This document shows, piece after piece, positions 34,477 through 44,217 of a DNA stretch of 64,000 nt. A program made the translations under genes and the position numbers. Origin of the DNA: an uncultured Porphyromonadaceae bacterium. GTDB taxonomy: Bacteria > Bacteroidota > Bacteroidia > Bacteroidales > Muribaculaceae. The DNA is taken from assembly GCA_900545955.1 (NCBI GenBank), contig URAU01000008.1, forward strand, positions 60,992 to 124,991, in the 5' to 3' direction. The notes below the pieces were generated by a model that was not told where the DNA came from, made no database searches, and was given only the letters and a program-made list of their open reading frames with translations. Each line of letters opens with the position of its first letter. The first letter of the stretch is position 1.

Positions 34477-36108
34477 TCAATATTTAATGTCGTGTACTTT
34501 GAGGCGCTCGCCGGCGTCGTCTACAATCGAGCGGAAATAGCGTTCGTCGTAGCCGGGGAATTCTGGATAGAGCGGCATCCCGGTCTCGGAGCGCATGAAC
34601 TGATTGTTTTCGTCGACCTTTTTGCGGTTGCCGTCCATGAATTTCACGAACAGGAAATCGCCGAGCTGCTTATAGGCGGTGGTGGCGCGCTCGGCCCAGA
34701 TATCGGCAAGGTCCTGAGTGAGGCTCGCGCGGATTTCCGCGTCGGCGAATTCAGGAATCTGCTCGTAGGCCACGCGTACATCCTCGGCAATGGCGTTCTC
34801 AAGTTCCGACTGCACGCGGCGGATGTCGGGAATCATGAGCGAATAGCGGTTGTAGGCCTGGTTGGCCACGTAGTTGTTAACCCAGAAATTGGCGTTCCAG
34901 TCGAGAGTGTTCACGTCGCCATGGGCGAGCTGGGCAGGAGCCTTGCGTACACCGCAGAACACGGGGAGGTAAACGCACGTATTGGCGTCGTCGGTTCCGA
35001 ACCAGAGGAGGCCGCGGAGTTCGGGGGCCACATCGTTGCGGAGCTGAGCTACAAACGAGAAGCCGGTCTGCTGGGTGGCTATGGCGCGTTCATGGGTGTA
35101 TTCCACCGAATCGACCTTGAACGTCATCGGGCGCCAGCGGTAGGGAACTTTGTATGGACCGGCACCAATGTCGATGGTCATATCGTAGGGGGTACCCTCG
35201 AAATGGTCGCGCATGGCCCGCTTCATGTCGGCGGCCGAGAGCGTTTTCTCGGGTTTTACCCAAAGTGGCATCGGGTCGCCTTCGGCGCGGTCGATCCAGG
35301 GCAGGTATTTGTCCATCCCGGGCGTGAAAAGGTTGAAATAGGCCCATACGCGTGCGTCGCAACCACGCAGCGCGCCGAAATCGGTCACGCCGTAAGCCTT
35401 GGAAAAGTCGAATTCCTCGTCTTTCCCGTCGAAATAGCCCTGCGAACGGGCGAACTTAATTACATCGGGGCTGTAAAGGGTCTCGCCAGATTTGTCCTTG
35501 AGCGGGAAGCGGTGGATGCGGGGATGGTTGGCGTGGCCCGCTATATGGCCGTCGGGAACGCGGCGGGCGACCCATACGGCGCCTTTGTCGGCTTTTCCTT
35601 TGCCGATGAGGTCCATTATCCAGGCCTCTTCGCCGTCGGCTATGGAGAAGGATTCTCCCTCGGAGGCATAGCCGTGAGTTTTTACCAGATCGGTCATCAC
35701 GCGGATAGCCTCGCGGGCGGTTTTGGCGCGCTGAAGGGTGATGTAGATAAGCGAACCGTAGTCGATAAGGCCGGTTCCTGCAAGTTCGTGGCGGCCGCCC
35801 CATGTGCTCTCGGCAATCACAAGACCGTGTTCGTTCATGTTGCCTATGGTGGCGTATGTATGAGCCACTTCGGGAATTTCACCGAGCGGTTTTCCGGTAT
35901 CCCATTCCACCACTTTGCGCAAGGCTCCCTTTTCGTGGTCGGCTGCGGGCTGGTTGTAAAGCTCCCCGTAGAGGTTATGGGAGTCGGCGGCGTAAGTCAC
36001 CATTACCGAACCATCGGCGGTGGCACCTTTGGCGGCAATGAGCGAGGTGCATCCCCACGCGCCTGTTGTGGCGGCGATGGCCATGGCGGAGATTATGATT
36101 TTTTTCAT
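34477..36108 (-). CDS. C69-family dipeptidase (Ntn hydrolase)
   Basis: This 543-residue peptidase belongs to family C69 (PepD/acid ceramidase-like Ntn hydrolases), which cleaves dipeptides. The N-terminal segment [19 protein letters not shown] acts as a signal or propeptide. Cleavage after Gly19 exposes Cys20 of [16 protein letters not shown], the expected N-terminal nucleophile. Other family features follow: [17 protein letters not shown] near 94 and [20 protein letters not shown] near 235. Its function with queF-queC is not obvious; the linkage may simply reflect shared transcription. It would work in the periplasm or at the surface on peptides. Confidence 0.88.
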   Translation of the reverse strand: MKKIIISAMAIAATTGAWGCTSLIAAKGATADGSVMVTYAADSHNLYGELYNQPAADHEKGALRKVVEWDTGKPLGEIPEVAHTYATIGNMNEHGLVIAESTWGGRHELAGTGLIDYGSLIYITLQRAKTAREAIRVMTDLVKTHGYASEGESFSIADGEEAWIMDLIGKGKADKGAVWVARRVPDGHIAGHANHPRIHRFPLKDKSGETLYSPDVIKFARSQGYFDGKDEEFDFSKAYGVTDFGALRGCDARVWAYFNLFTPGMDKYLPWIDRAEGDPMPLWVKPEKTLSAADMKRAMRDHFEGTPYDMTIDIGAGPYKVPYRWRPMTFKVDSVEYTHERAIATQQTGFSFVAQLRNDVAPELRGLLWFGTDDANTCVYLPVFCGVRKAPAQLAHGDVNTLDWNANFWVNNYVANQAYNRYSLMIPDIRRVQSELENAIAEDVRVAYEQIPEFADAEIRASLTQDLADIWAERATTAYKQLGDFLFVKFMDGNRKKVDENNQFMRSETGMPLYPEFPGYDERYFRSIVDDAGERLKVHDIKY

Positions 36109-36200
36109 CTGCTGGGAAATTATCGTGTGGAAATATCGGTATTTTTGATTACAACGGAAAAATATATCGGTTTATTACTGCGGTTGAGGCTGCGGGGATG

Positions 36201-37289
36201 TCAGGATTGCAATGGCACGGAAAGACGCTGTGTGGCAGGTTTAAGGAAGCGGCTCCCTATGAACTTCCACGAAAGGAATGCCGCGACAACCGTAATGACG
36301 ATTGCCATCGTGAGACAACGGTACGCTCCCAGGGATTCCGCGCACCCGTAGTAGAGCAGCAGCTGGATTATCGGGTAATGGAAGAGATAAATATCATAAG
36401 AGAAGGTGTCATGACGGGATAATGCTTTCCCCCACGAGCCTGTGAGGCCTGCGGCAAGAGCCATTATGCCGGCAAAGATGGGATAGACGTAAATATGCGT
36501 GATGATGGCAATCGGCATCCATCCAGCAAGAAGGTCGAACACATCGGCGGCATAGAGAGCAAGACTTAGGATGATTATCCACCATCTGAATTTAAATAAT
36601 AGGGTGATATATATGTTGGCCAGACCTCCGGCCAGGAAAATGGAGAGCGATCTGACAAGTTTTAGAAAGACCTCGAAATCCGCCCCTTTGGCTATTTCAA
36701 TACATTTCATCCCCCAGAATATTGCTGTGGATGCGACCAGACAAATCCATAGGATCGTGGCGGCGCTAAACCGCGAATTTTTAATCCATTTATATATGAG
36801 GGGAATCAGGAGATAGAATGTAACCTCGCATTTCATAGTCCAGAGCGAGCCGTTGACGGAATTTACAATATTGTGGCTGGAGTCGAACACTCCCGGGAGG
36901 TCGGGATGGAGGAAATTCAGGAAAATGAGATTCGCGCCAAGATACTTCCAGAAGCCCGAAGTGGTGAAGTATTCGGCAATCGGCAGGGTGGAGACAACTG
37001 ACAGCCCGATGGAGGCAAGAAGAACTATAAGTATATATGGCGGAAGAATACGCCGGGCGCGTCGTAGGAAATATTGCCTGTTGGAAGATGACTTCTCATA
37101 GGAGTGAAACATCAGGAAGCCGCTTATGGCGAAGAAACTGCCTGCATTGCCGAAGATACGCGGCAGGGTAACAATCGGAAGTCCGGAAAGTACGGCGAAA
37201 TGCCCCACGAGGATGCTTACCGCCAGATAATAGCGGATGGCGTTGAGGTTGTTGTCGCGCGATATGGAGTGAAAATGCGGTTGGGCCAT
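36201..37289 (-). CDS. Acyltransferase family 3 (OafA/YrhL-like) membrane protein
   Basis: This 362-residue integral membrane protein has about ten helices and transfers acetyl or other acyl groups to surface polysaccharides or lipid-linked sugars. The start NNLNAIRYYLAVSILVGH has the family pattern RxxA. FAISGFLMFHSY (about 55) and RRARRILPPYILIVLL (about 78-93) are standard for Acyl_transf_3. A hairpin lies only 4 bp upstream of the ATG and would cover any ribosome-binding site. No polysaccharide operon surrounds it, so the acceptor is unknown. Confidence 0.88.
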   Translation of the reverse strand: MAQPHFHSISRDNNLNAIRYYLAVSILVGHFAVLSGLPIVTLPRIFGNAGSFFAISGFLMFHSYEKSSSNRQYFLRRARRILPPYILIVLLASIGLSVVSTLPIAEYFTTSGFWKYLGANLIFLNFLHPDLPGVFDSSHNIVNSVNGSLWTMKCEVTFYLLIPLIYKWIKNSRFSAATILWICLVASTAIFWGMKCIEIAKGADFEVFLKLVRSLSIFLAGGLANIYITLLFKFRWWIIILSLALYAADVFDLLAGWMPIAIITHIYVYPIFAGIMALAAGLTGSWGKALSRHDTFSYDIYLFHYPIIQLLLYYGCAESLGAYRCLTMAIVITVVAAFLSWKFIGSRFLKPATQRLSVPLQS

Positions 37290-37293
37290 AAGA

Positions 37294-37327
37294 ATACAGG
37301 TGTCGGCGTTGCGGCCGACACCTGTAT
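37294..37327 (-). terminator. Long hairpin between the DUF3298 gene and the acyltransferase start
   Basis: A perfect 14-bp stem (ATACAGGTGTCGGC, 37294-37307, with its complement at 37314-37327) with a 6-nt loop lies 90 bp after the DUF3298 stop and 4 bp before the acyltransferase ATG. It may terminate the upstream gene or act as a translation-control stem. No long T-run follows. Confidence 0.55.
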
Positions 37328-37417
37328 AATAACTCGAAATGTGGGTAAGATATTATTCCGACAGAATAGAAAATTGGCTCGGTGAGTCAATCGGTCCACT
37401 TCCGGTGAGGTTTGCGG

Positions 37418-38293
37418 TTATTTATTGAGAAGGGCCTTGGCGGCCGGAGTGAGCAGCGGGGCTATACTGTCGTAGGGAAGTACGCAACCGGGCAATCCGG
37501 CGGCATAGCAGGCGATTTCATACTGCTGATAGACTACATGGAAGCCGTCGGGCATGAAGTAGGGTGGTGTGACGGGCAGCGGAAGCGTATCGGGATCAAT
37601 CAGTAGTGCGTCTTTAAATTCCTGTGCGGTCTCTACATCGAAATACTGGCGCATGAGACCCTCGCGGATAAGCGGCATAAGGCGCCCCTTGGTTCCCTCT
37701 GCTATGGTGTTGTTCCAGTCGAACTCACGTCCGTCGAGTCCGAAGGTCTGGCCGGTGAAAAACGTCGAGCCATGTGCCCCGGCCAGATAGGCGTAGGTAT
37801 TGGCGCCGAAAGTGGCATACGTCGGAGTGCTTGCCAGCAATGATAGGGTCCAGTCGTATTCGTATTGCAGCTGTATGTCGCCCCAGGCTTCGCCGTCCAT
37901 CCCTTCCAGTTCCTTAAGGCCGCCCTTTACGGCGCATTTTGCCACGCGGGCCGACAGACGCTGACCGTCGGTATTGTCGGAGGCGGCTTCGGCATATGGT
38001 GTGGTGTTGGTGCCATACCCTATGTTGGAGAGCTGCCGAGTCATCCACGCGCGCACTGAGTCAACAAGATTCGCAGGTCCGTCGACCGGGAAATCGAGAG
38101 TTACGGAGGCTCTCACGGAGCTTCCACTGTCGGTAGCCGCCGAGTCGGTGTAGGAAACTTTCTCGACAATGAGCGTATCAGAGGTGCCAGGGTTGGTTTC
38201 ATCGGAGGTTTTGGCTTTCTTGTTGCAGCCGGAGGCTGTGGCGAGCAGCAGAGCCGCGATTGCCGTCGGGAAAAGAAGATTCAGACGTTTCAT
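37418..38293 (-). CDS. DUF3298/RsiV-like lipoprotein
   Basis: This 291-residue lipoprotein has lipobox ASGC (Cys23) and a low-complexity Thr/Ser/Asp linker to about 60. It then has a two-part domain resembling DUF4163/DUF3298 of RsiV- and PdaC-type envelope proteins. Motifs include YEYDWTLSLLASTPTYATFG, YAYLAGAHGSTFFTGQTFGL, a signature for DUF3298 near 165-185, and PYFMPDGFHVVYQQYEIACYAAG near the C-terminus. The family is linked to binding lysozyme or murein, but the role here is unknown. It has its own promoter box on the minus strand at 38337-38344. Confidence 0.85.
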   Translation of the reverse strand: MKRLNLLFPTAIAALLLATASGCNKKAKTSDETNPGTSDTLIVEKVSYTDSAATDSGSSVRASVTLDFPVDGPANLVDSVRAWMTRQLSNIGYGTNTTPYAEAASDNTDGQRLSARVAKCAVKGGLKELEGMDGEAWGDIQLQYEYDWTLSLLASTPTYATFGANTYAYLAGAHGSTFFTGQTFGLDGREFDWNNTIAEGTKGRLMPLIREGLMRQYFDVETAQEFKDALLIDPDTLPLPVTPPYFMPDGFHVVYQQYEIACYAAGLPGCVLPYDSIAPLLTPAAKALLNK

Positions 38294-38336
38294 TGTTCGG
38301 TCTTTATTTTGGGTTGTATTTTCGGTTTTATGGACT

Positions 38337-38344
38337 CAAATTTA
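38337..38344 (-). promoter_or_regulatory. -7 promoter box of the DUF3298 gene
   Basis: The minus strand reads TAAATTTG, 43 nt upstream of the ATG at 38293. It is divergent from the C10 protease promoter at 38443-38450. Confidence 0.6.
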
Positions 38345-38442
38345 CGCTAAATGAGCAATCTTCGCAACATAAAAACATTTTAATGCAGCTAAATGTTGGA
38401 TTAATGAGGAAATGTGGGATGGGAAAAATCGCTGATAATTTA

Positions 38443-38450
38443 TAACTTTG
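38443..38450 (+). promoter_or_regulatory. -7 promoter box of the C10 protease gene
   Basis: TAACTTTG fits TAnnTTTG and lies 95 nt before the ATG at 38546. The leader is longer than at the other promoters in this window. Confidence 0.6.
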
Positions 38451-38545
38451 CAGCTTCCGGCGAATCTGTGCGGTTTTTATGCAGAGAAATTCTGACGTGC
38501 GTCGCCGCCGTTTCAACTAAAATATTCAAACTCCATACAGACATT

Positions 38546-41041
38546 ATGAAGAAATTTTTATTTCCGATGCTGGCGGTTCTGGCCGCTTTGGGCGCCCAGG
38601 CGCGCACATTGACTCCGGACGAGGCTTTGAGCCGCCTTCAGACCGACCCTGTAGCCGCGAAGGCTTCCGCAGCGCGTGGCGTAGCAGCAGCGCAGCCACA
38701 TCTGGCATTTACTCAGACCACAGAGACCGGGCAGCCGGCTGTGTATGTTTTTGATAACCAGGCGAGCAATCAGGTGCTCTTTGTGAGCGCCGACGATGTA
38801 GTGGCTCCGCTTCTCGGTTATGCAGACTCCACTCCCGCCGGAATCGAGATGCCCCCGCAGCTCAAGTGGTGGCTTGAACAGTATGCCTCTCAGATTGCCT
38901 ATGCTCAGCTCAACGGCTTCGCCGACAGCGGCCAGTCTGCTCCCGGCGCAGTTCTCGCACCCGCCACTGACCGCACGCCCATCGCCCCGCTGGTGAAAAC
39001 CACGTGGGACCAGGGCGCTCCCTACAATAACGACTGCCCTAAAAGTGGTACTCAGACAACATATACCGGTTGCGTAGCCACTGCCATGGCGCAACTTATG
39101 AACTATTTCAAATATCCTGAAAAGGGAACAGGTACGGTAAGTGTGACTTTCAACAATAGGACGCTTTCGATGAACCTGGCCACCACTACACTCGACTGGG
39201 CCAACATGCTGGACTCATACCCCACTGCAACGTCGGGTACGACACAACAGCGCAGAGCCGTATCCAAACTTATGCAGGCATGCGGCTACAGTGTGGACAT
39301 GTCGTACGGTACAAGTGGTTCTGGAGCTGTTACCTCTGAGGTCGTTTCGGCACTTGTGAATAATTTCAACTACGATTCGGGGTGCAGCTGGGCTGACCGC
39401 TCATATTATTCGCGTGATGACTGGCATAATCTGATTTACAATAATCTGAAGAACTGCGGCCCTGTGCTCTACTCCGGACGCTCGACCGACGGCGGCCACG
39501 CATTTATCTGCGACGGCTATTCCGACGATGGTTTCTACCACTTTAACTGGGGCTGGAGCGGCGCATATAATGGATATTATTCGCTTGAGGCCCTTAATCC
39601 TGACGGCCAGGGAATCGGTGGCTTTGCCGGAGGCTATAACTTCATGCAGGGTGCTGTAATCGGGGCGCAGCGGCCAACGGGATCGGCATCCGAATCCGCT
39701 CCTCTGATTGCAAGTTACGAGGGACTGACAGCTTCCGTCAGTGGCTCACAGCTTACGTTGGAGGGCGGGTTCCAGAATGCGACTGGAGGTACCCTCAGAG
39801 CCGATCTGTATGCAAAGTTCGTACCGGTGGGCAATGGTTCGACTGTATATGGCAAGATCTATACGGTAACGCTTGGAATGAACCAATATTATCCCACTCT
39901 GCCGTTGAGCCTGAGCGGGGTGTCGCTTGCAAATGGCACATACGATGTATATATAGTCTCGACAGCTATCGGCAGCCGCGATCCTTATTATCCGATGCTT
40001 GTAGAGCACGGTCATGCCGACCATTTCCGCCTTACAAAGAGCGGGAACAGCTATTCAGTACAGAATATCAGTGTCGGAACGCCTGCAATTACGTTCAGTA
40101 AGATTTTTAATGAGATATATTTCTCATCCAAGAATCAATATGTTCCGGTAAATCCTTCGGTCGCCTATACTGTGACAAATAATACTCAAATGGAACAGAC
40201 CGGCGGTGTAGCATTCCAGATTGTAAATGGCGGAACGGTTTATGCCTATACTACCGGCGATTACTATGACCTGATGCCAGGAGAATCAAAGTCGGAGGAT
40301 ATCAGTCTTGAGATTTCGATGCTGTATTTGCCCACGCTTAATTATGACTACGATCTCTACATGTATGATCCGAACCAGAATGCAAGCGCTTCGTACTTTG
40401 ACTCGTCGGCTGCGACTAAGGTCGGAACAGTGAAGTTTGTGGAGTATCCGACTACAACGCTTACGTCTTCCAGCTTCGCGATTGACGGCGACGCTCAGAA
40501 TGTCGATCCGTATAATGTGCCTTTCAAGGGCACGGTTAACTGTACGGCCGGCGTATACGGCAATACCCTTCTTGTAGCCTTGTTCAGCGGCCAGACCAAC
40601 GTAGGTCAGGGCAGTATTGCCGTTGTAAACCTCAAGGCAGGAGAGAGCGTGGATTTTTCCGGAACTCTTGCCGCGAATCTGGAGCCAGCCACTTCCTATA
40701 ATGCTGGACTTTATTATCTTGACATGACCAGAGGTGGGTATGCGCAGATTAATGGCTTGATTTTTACGACCGCCAAGACAGGCGGCATCGGCGATGTCGG
40801 CGCCGATTCGGCCGACGGTCTGAAGATTTCGATGGACGGGCGCAAGGCCATTGCCTCCTCCTCGGCCCGCATAGAGCGCGTTATGGTTGTCAGCGCCAAC
40901 GGCTCCGAAGTCTATGCGCCTGTAGCACATCAGGGTATCTCGGCCGTTGTTGACATGGAGGCTCTCCCAGCCGGAATCTATATCGTGAGCGCAACGGATG
41001 CCGCCGGCAATACGTCGACCAGCAAAATAGCCCTGCGATGA
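38546..41041 (+). CDS. Secreted C10-family (streptopain-like) cysteine protease with T9SS-type tail
   Basis: This 831-residue exported protease is related to streptopain (SpeB) and Prevotella interpain. It has a signal peptide (1-19) and a propeptide to about 140 (inhibitory Spi/C10-N type, with FVSADDVVAPLLGYADS). The mature domain has the catalytic Cys176 in YTGCVATAMAQLMNYFKYP and His318 in DGGHAFICDGYSDDGFYHF, followed by NWGWSGAYNGYYSL. Large beta-sandwich domains follow (about 390-760). The last 75 residues, with RVMVVSANGSEVYAP and then LPAGIYIVSATDAAGNTSTSKIALR, form a Por-type sorting domain, so it is probably exported by T9SS. The start at 38546 begins the signal peptide; longer in-frame sequence lies upstream of the promoter. 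The stop overlaps the next gene by ATGA. Confidence 0.92.
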   Translation: MKKFLFPMLAVLAALGAQARTLTPDEALSRLQTDPVAAKASAARGVAAAQPHLAFTQTTETGQPAVYVFDNQASNQVLFVSADDVVAPLLGYADSTPAGIEMPPQLKWWLEQYASQIAYAQLNGFADSGQSAPGAVLAPATDRTPIAPLVKTTWDQGAPYNNDCPKSGTQTTYTGCVATAMAQLMNYFKYPEKGTGTVSVTFNNRTLSMNLATTTLDWANMLDSYPTATSGTTQQRRAVSKLMQACGYSVDMSYGTSGSGAVTSEVVSALVNNFNYDSGCSWADRSYYSRDDWHNLIYNNLKNCGPVLYSGRSTDGGHAFICDGYSDDGFYHFNWGWSGAYNGYYSLEALNPDGQGIGGFAGGYNFMQGAVIGAQRPTGSASESAPLIASYEGLTASVSGSQLTLEGGFQNATGGTLRADLYAKFVPVGNGSTVYGKIYTVTLGMNQYYPTLPLSLSGVSLANGTYDVYIVSTAIGSRDPYYPMLVEHGHADHFRLTKSGNSYSVQNISVGTPAITFSKIFNEIYFSSKNQYVPVNPSVAYTVTNNTQMEQTGGVAFQIVNGGTVYAYTTGDYYDLMPGESKSEDISLEISMLYLPTLNYDYDLYMYDPNQNASASYFDSSAATKVGTVKFVEYPTTTLTSSSFAIDGDAQNVDPYNVPFKGTVNCTAGVYGNTLLVALFSGQTNVGQGSIAVVNLKAGESVDFSGTLAANLEPATSYNAGLYYLDMTRGGYAQINGLIFTTAKTGGIGDVGADSADGLKISMDGRKAIASSSARIERVMVVSANGSEVYAPVAHQGISAVVDMEALPAGIYIVSATDAAGNTSTSKIALR

Positions 41042-41592
41042 AAACGTTACCTCTTATGGCGTTTGCCGTGGCTACCGCAGCAGCGGGCTGCTCCACGCCC
41101 GTCGCTACCGGCGACGCGGGGCAGCCGCGCCGCGAGTCGGTGGCCGTGGCGGTCTCACCATCGAAGGCTCACAGCGGCAACAACCGCCCGGTATCGGGGC
41201 GTCCGGCCATGGCTCTCCCGAAGGCACGCATCTACCGGATGACCGGTGCGTATGCCGACAACGTACCCATTACCCTCGGCCCTGACGGCCGGATAGTCAG
41301 CTATCCCGCTCCCACCGACATCAGCAACGCGCAGCGCCCGCTGCCGCTGCGCGACGGGTGGTGGCTCGACCGCCGCGGAGTAGGGGAGGGGTCGGTATTT
41401 ATCCGATACACCTACAGCGAGTATGCAGCCCTCAGGGAGGCTCCGAGCCTCGAGGAACTTAAGAAAGCAATCATCCCTGGCGCACGAGTAGTTGACGTAA
41501 CTCAGTTGCCGATTACGCTCGAACAGGCTCTCGCCGACACTGCGGCAATCAGCCGCTATATACCCGCTCCGCTGAAACTCAATCTGAAGTGA
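41038..41592 (+). CDS. Small lipoprotein translationally coupled to the C10 protease
   Basis: This 184-residue protein has a lipoprotein signal with lipobox AAGC (Cys18). A basic, Ser/Pro-rich linker runs to about 60, and a compact domain follows with GPDGRIVSYPAPTDI, PLPLRDGWWLDRRGVG and VFIRYTYSEYAAL. I do not recognise a named family. Its ATG overlaps the TGA of the protease gene (ATGA at 41038-41041), so it should be made in step with the protease. C10 proteases in other Bacteroidota and in streptococci are often paired with a dedicated inhibitor, so an immunity or inhibitor role is a reasonable but untested guess. Confidence 0.7.
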   Translation: MKTLPLMAFAVATAAAGCSTPVATGDAGQPRRESVAVAVSPSKAHSGNNRPVSGRPAMALPKARIYRMTGAYADNVPITLGPDGRIVSYPAPTDISNAQRPLPLRDGWWLDRRGVGEGSVFIRYTYSEYAALREAPSLEELKKAIIPGARVVDVTQLPITLEQALADTAAISRYIPAPLKLNLK

Positions 41593-41614
41593 TTGCGGAA
41601 CCGGAAAGTTTTCG

Positions 41615-41622
41615 TAAATTTG
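41615..41622 (+). promoter_or_regulatory. -7 promoter box of the DUF3467 gene
   Basis: TAAATTTG lies 82 nt before the ATG at 41705. A GC-rich hairpin (41628-41658; outer stem GTGGC/GCCAC, inner stem GCAC/GTGC) begins about where the transcript should start. Confidence 0.6.
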
Positions 41623-41704
41623 TAGTGGTGGCCGAAGCACGCTTGTGCCGGCCGCCACTTTTCGAAAAAAACCGCATTAATCAATAAAAGACACAGATAC
41701 AATT

Positions 41705-42013
41705 ATGGCAGACAACAAGCAGGAACTCAAAATAGAACTCACGCCGGAAGTGGCCGGCGGTAACTATGCCAACCTCGCCGTGATTTCCCATTCGGGCAAC
41801 GAGTTTTTCCTCGATTTCATCAATGTGGCACCTAACATGCCTCAGGCACGCGTGCAGAGCCGCATTATCATGACCCCCGAAAACGCCAAGAACCTTCTCG
41901 GTGCCCTCCAGGACAATATCCGCAAGTATGAGGCTACTTTCGGCACCATCGAGCGCAAACTCCCCAAAGGCAACGGCAACAACGGCAATCTCCCCAATCC
42001 TTTCCAGGCTTAA
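41705..42013 (+). CDS. DUF3467 family protein
   Basis: This 102-residue cytoplasmic protein matches the small, widely conserved DUF3467 family. It opens with [20 protein letters not shown], continues [30 protein letters not shown] sequence in the middle, and has [21 protein letters not shown] near the end. The C-terminal tail is Asn/Gly-rich. The function of the family is not established. It has its own promoter and is followed by cysS after 19 bp, so the two may be co-transcribed. Confidence 0.92.
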   Translation: MADNKQELKIELTPEVAGGNYANLAVISHSGNEFFLDFINVAPNMPQARVQSRIIMTPENAKNLLGALQDNIRKYEATFGTIERKLPKGNGNNGNLPNPFQA

Positions 42014-42032
42014 CTCCCAAACCAATCCGACC

Positions 42033-43523
42033 ATGATGCAGCAGAATCTGCTTATCTATAACTCGCTCACACGGCGGAAGCAGCTGTTTGTGCCGCTCGT
42101 GGAGGGGCGTGTGGGCATGTATGTATGCGGTCCCACCGTCTATGGCGACGGCCATCTGGGACATGCGCGTCCGGCCATCACATTCGACGTACTTTTCCGC
42201 TATCTGACCCATCTCGGCTACAAAGTGCGCTATGTGCGCAACATCACCGATGTGGGCCATCTGGAGCACGACGCCGACGAGGGTGAAGACAAAATCGCCA
42301 AGAAGGCGCGTCTGGAGCAGCTGGAGCCTATGGAGGTAGTGCAGCACTACCTCAACCGCTATCACGACGCGATGGCGCGCCTCAACGTGCTTCCGCCCTC
42401 GATTGAGCCCCACGCATCGGGTCACATCATCGAGCAGATCGAGTATATCAAGAAGATTCTCGATGCCGGATACGCCTACGAGAGCAATGGCTCGATATAT
42501 TTCGACGTGCCCAAATACAACAGGGATCACAACTACGGAAAGCTCTCCGGCCGAAATATCGACGAACTTCTTTCGGAGACGCGCTCGCTCGACGGTCAGC
42601 AGGAGAAGCGTAATCCGGCCGATTTCGCCCTCTGGAAGAAGGCGCAGCCGGAGCACATCATGCGCTGGCCATCGCCATGGAGCGACGGTTTTCCCGGCTG
42701 GCATCTCGAATGTTCCACAATGGGCGAGAAATATCTCGGCGAGACATTCGACATTCACGGCGGCGGAATGGACCTCAAGTTCCCCCACCATGAGTGCGAG
42801 ATAGCACAGAGCGTGGCCCACCACGGCCACGACACCGTGCGCTACTGGATGCACAACAACATGATTACCATCAACGGCCAGAAAATGGGCAAATCGCTGG
42901 GTAATTTCATCACGCTCGATGAGTTTTTCACCGGAAGCCATCCGCTGCTTACCCATGCCTATACGCCGATGACGATTCGGTTCTTCATCCTGCAGGCGCA
43001 ATACCGTTCCACCGTCGATTTCTCCAACGAAGCGCTTCAGGCCTCTGAGAAAGCGCTCGACCGCATGCTCGAGGGGTGGCGACGACTGGCTGATCTCAAG
43101 GGGTCGAACACATCGACCGTCACCGCCGAGATTGCTGACCTTGAGCAGAAATGCTACGACGCCCTCAACGACGACCTTAATACACCGATTGTTATCGCCC
43201 ACCTCTTTGAGGCGGTAGGAATCATTAACCGTGTGGCCGACGGCCACGCAACGGCCACTGCGGCCGATATCGATGCATTGAAGGCTCTCTTCCAGACTTT
43301 CCTCTTCGACATCCTGGGTATGCGTCCCGAAGCCGCCGACCTCGGTGGCGACGAGAAGGCGCTCGAACCCTATCGCGGCGCCGTCGACCTGCTTCTGCAG
43401 GTGCGCGCCGAGGCCAAGGCAAAAAAGGACTGGGCGACCTCTGACCTTATCCGCGACCGCCTTGCCGCCCTCGGCTTCAACGTGAAGGATACGAAGTCCG
43501 GAGTGGAGTGGAGCGTGAAATAA
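42033..43523 (+). CDS. cysS: Cysteinyl-tRNA synthetase
   Basis: CysRS charges tRNA-Cys. The 496-residue protein has the HIGH-type motif HLGHARP (in [13 protein letters not shown]), zinc ligands [14 protein letters not shown] and HHECEIAQS, and the KMSKS loop in the KMGKSLGN form. The C-terminal helical domain includes [17 protein letters not shown], and the extreme end has [17 protein letters not shown]. Length is normal. The start at 42033 is chosen over longer in-frame sequence that would overlap DUF3467; an ATG 3 bases later is equally possible. It is followed by lolD after 25 bp. Confidence 0.96.
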   Translation: MMQQNLLIYNSLTRRKQLFVPLVEGRVGMYVCGPTVYGDGHLGHARPAITFDVLFRYLTHLGYKVRYVRNITDVGHLEHDADEGEDKIAKKARLEQLEPMEVVQHYLNRYHDAMARLNVLPPSIEPHASGHIIEQIEYIKKILDAGYAYESNGSIYFDVPKYNRDHNYGKLSGRNIDELLSETRSLDGQQEKRNPADFALWKKAQPEHIMRWPSPWSDGFPGWHLECSTMGEKYLGETFDIHGGGMDLKFPHHECEIAQSVAHHGHDTVRYWMHNNMITINGQKMGKSLGNFITLDEFFTGSHPLLTHAYTPMTIRFFILQAQYRSTVDFSNEALQASEKALDRMLEGWRRLADLKGSNTSTVTAEIADLEQKCYDALNDDLNTPIVIAHLFEAVGIINRVADGHATATAADIDALKALFQTFLFDILGMRPEAADLGGDEKALEPYRGAVDLLLQVRAEAKAKKDWATSDLIRDRLAALGFNVKDTKSGVEWSVK

Positions 43524-43548
43524 CAGCATTGCAGTCGAAATATTCCCG

Positions 43549-44217
43549 ATGATACGTCTCTCCGACATACACAAGCGGTTCGGCTCCCTGGAGGTTATCC
43601 GGGGAGTCGACCTGCACGTGGAGCGCGGCGAAATCCTTGGAATCGTAGGCGCCAGCGGCGCCGGCAAGACGACGCTGTTGCAGATTATGGGCACCCTTGA
43701 GCGGCCTGATGCGGGGTGCGTTATCTATGGGGACGAACGTGTCGACACGCTCTCCCCATCGCGCCTGGCACGCTTCCGCAATCAGCGCATCGGATTCGTG
43801 TTTCAGTTCCATCAGCTGCTGCCGGAGTTCTCGCTGCTTGAAAATGTGGCTATGCCGGCCATGATTGGAGGTAGGAGCAAAAAGGAGGCTATGGCTGAAG
43901 CCTTGCGTCTGATCGGTTATCTCGGTCTGGCCGGCCGCGCCGATCACCGCCCGGCGCAGCTCTCCGGCGGCGAATGCCAGCGGGGTGCCGTAGCCCGCGC
44001 ATTGATCAACCGCCCCGACGTGGTGCTTGCCGATGAACCATCCGGCAGCCTCGACAGCCATAACCGTGCCGAGCTCCATCGCCTTATCGCCGATCTGCGC
44101 CGCGATATGGGGCAGACATTCGTTATCGTCACTCACGACGAGCATCTGGCCTCTAATTGCGACCGGGTAGTGCGCATGGCCGATGGCCGTATTACCGACA
44201 TAATCTCCAACCAATGA
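43549..44217 (+). CDS. lolD: LolD-type ABC transporter ATP-binding protein
   Basis: This 222-residue cytoplasmic ATPase is of the LolD/MacB type, which powers release of lipoproteins from the inner membrane or related export. Motifs are the Walker [10 protein letters not shown] (34-42), Q-loop [20 protein letters not shown], signature [17 protein letters not shown], Walker [13 protein letters not shown] and switch His in VIVTHDEH. The matching membrane subunits (LolC/E) are not in the window, so its partner is elsewhere. The following lipoprotein gene overlaps its stop by 4 bp. Confidence 0.9.
   Translation: MIRLSDIHKRFGSLEVIRGVDLHVERGEILGIVGASGAGKTTLLQIMGTLERPDAGCVIYGDERVDTLSPSRLARFRNQRIGFVFQFHQLLPEFSLLENVAMPAMIGGRSKKEAMAEALRLIGYLGLAGRADHRPAQLSGGECQRGAVARALINRPDVVLADEPSGSLDSHNRAELHRLIADLRRDMGQTFVIVTHDEHLASNCDRVVRMADGRITDIISNQ

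Noticed and set aside
41901..42032. Longer start for cysS overlapping DUF3467
   Set aside because: The extra 44 residues are read from the DUF3467 gene in another frame and have no synthetase features.
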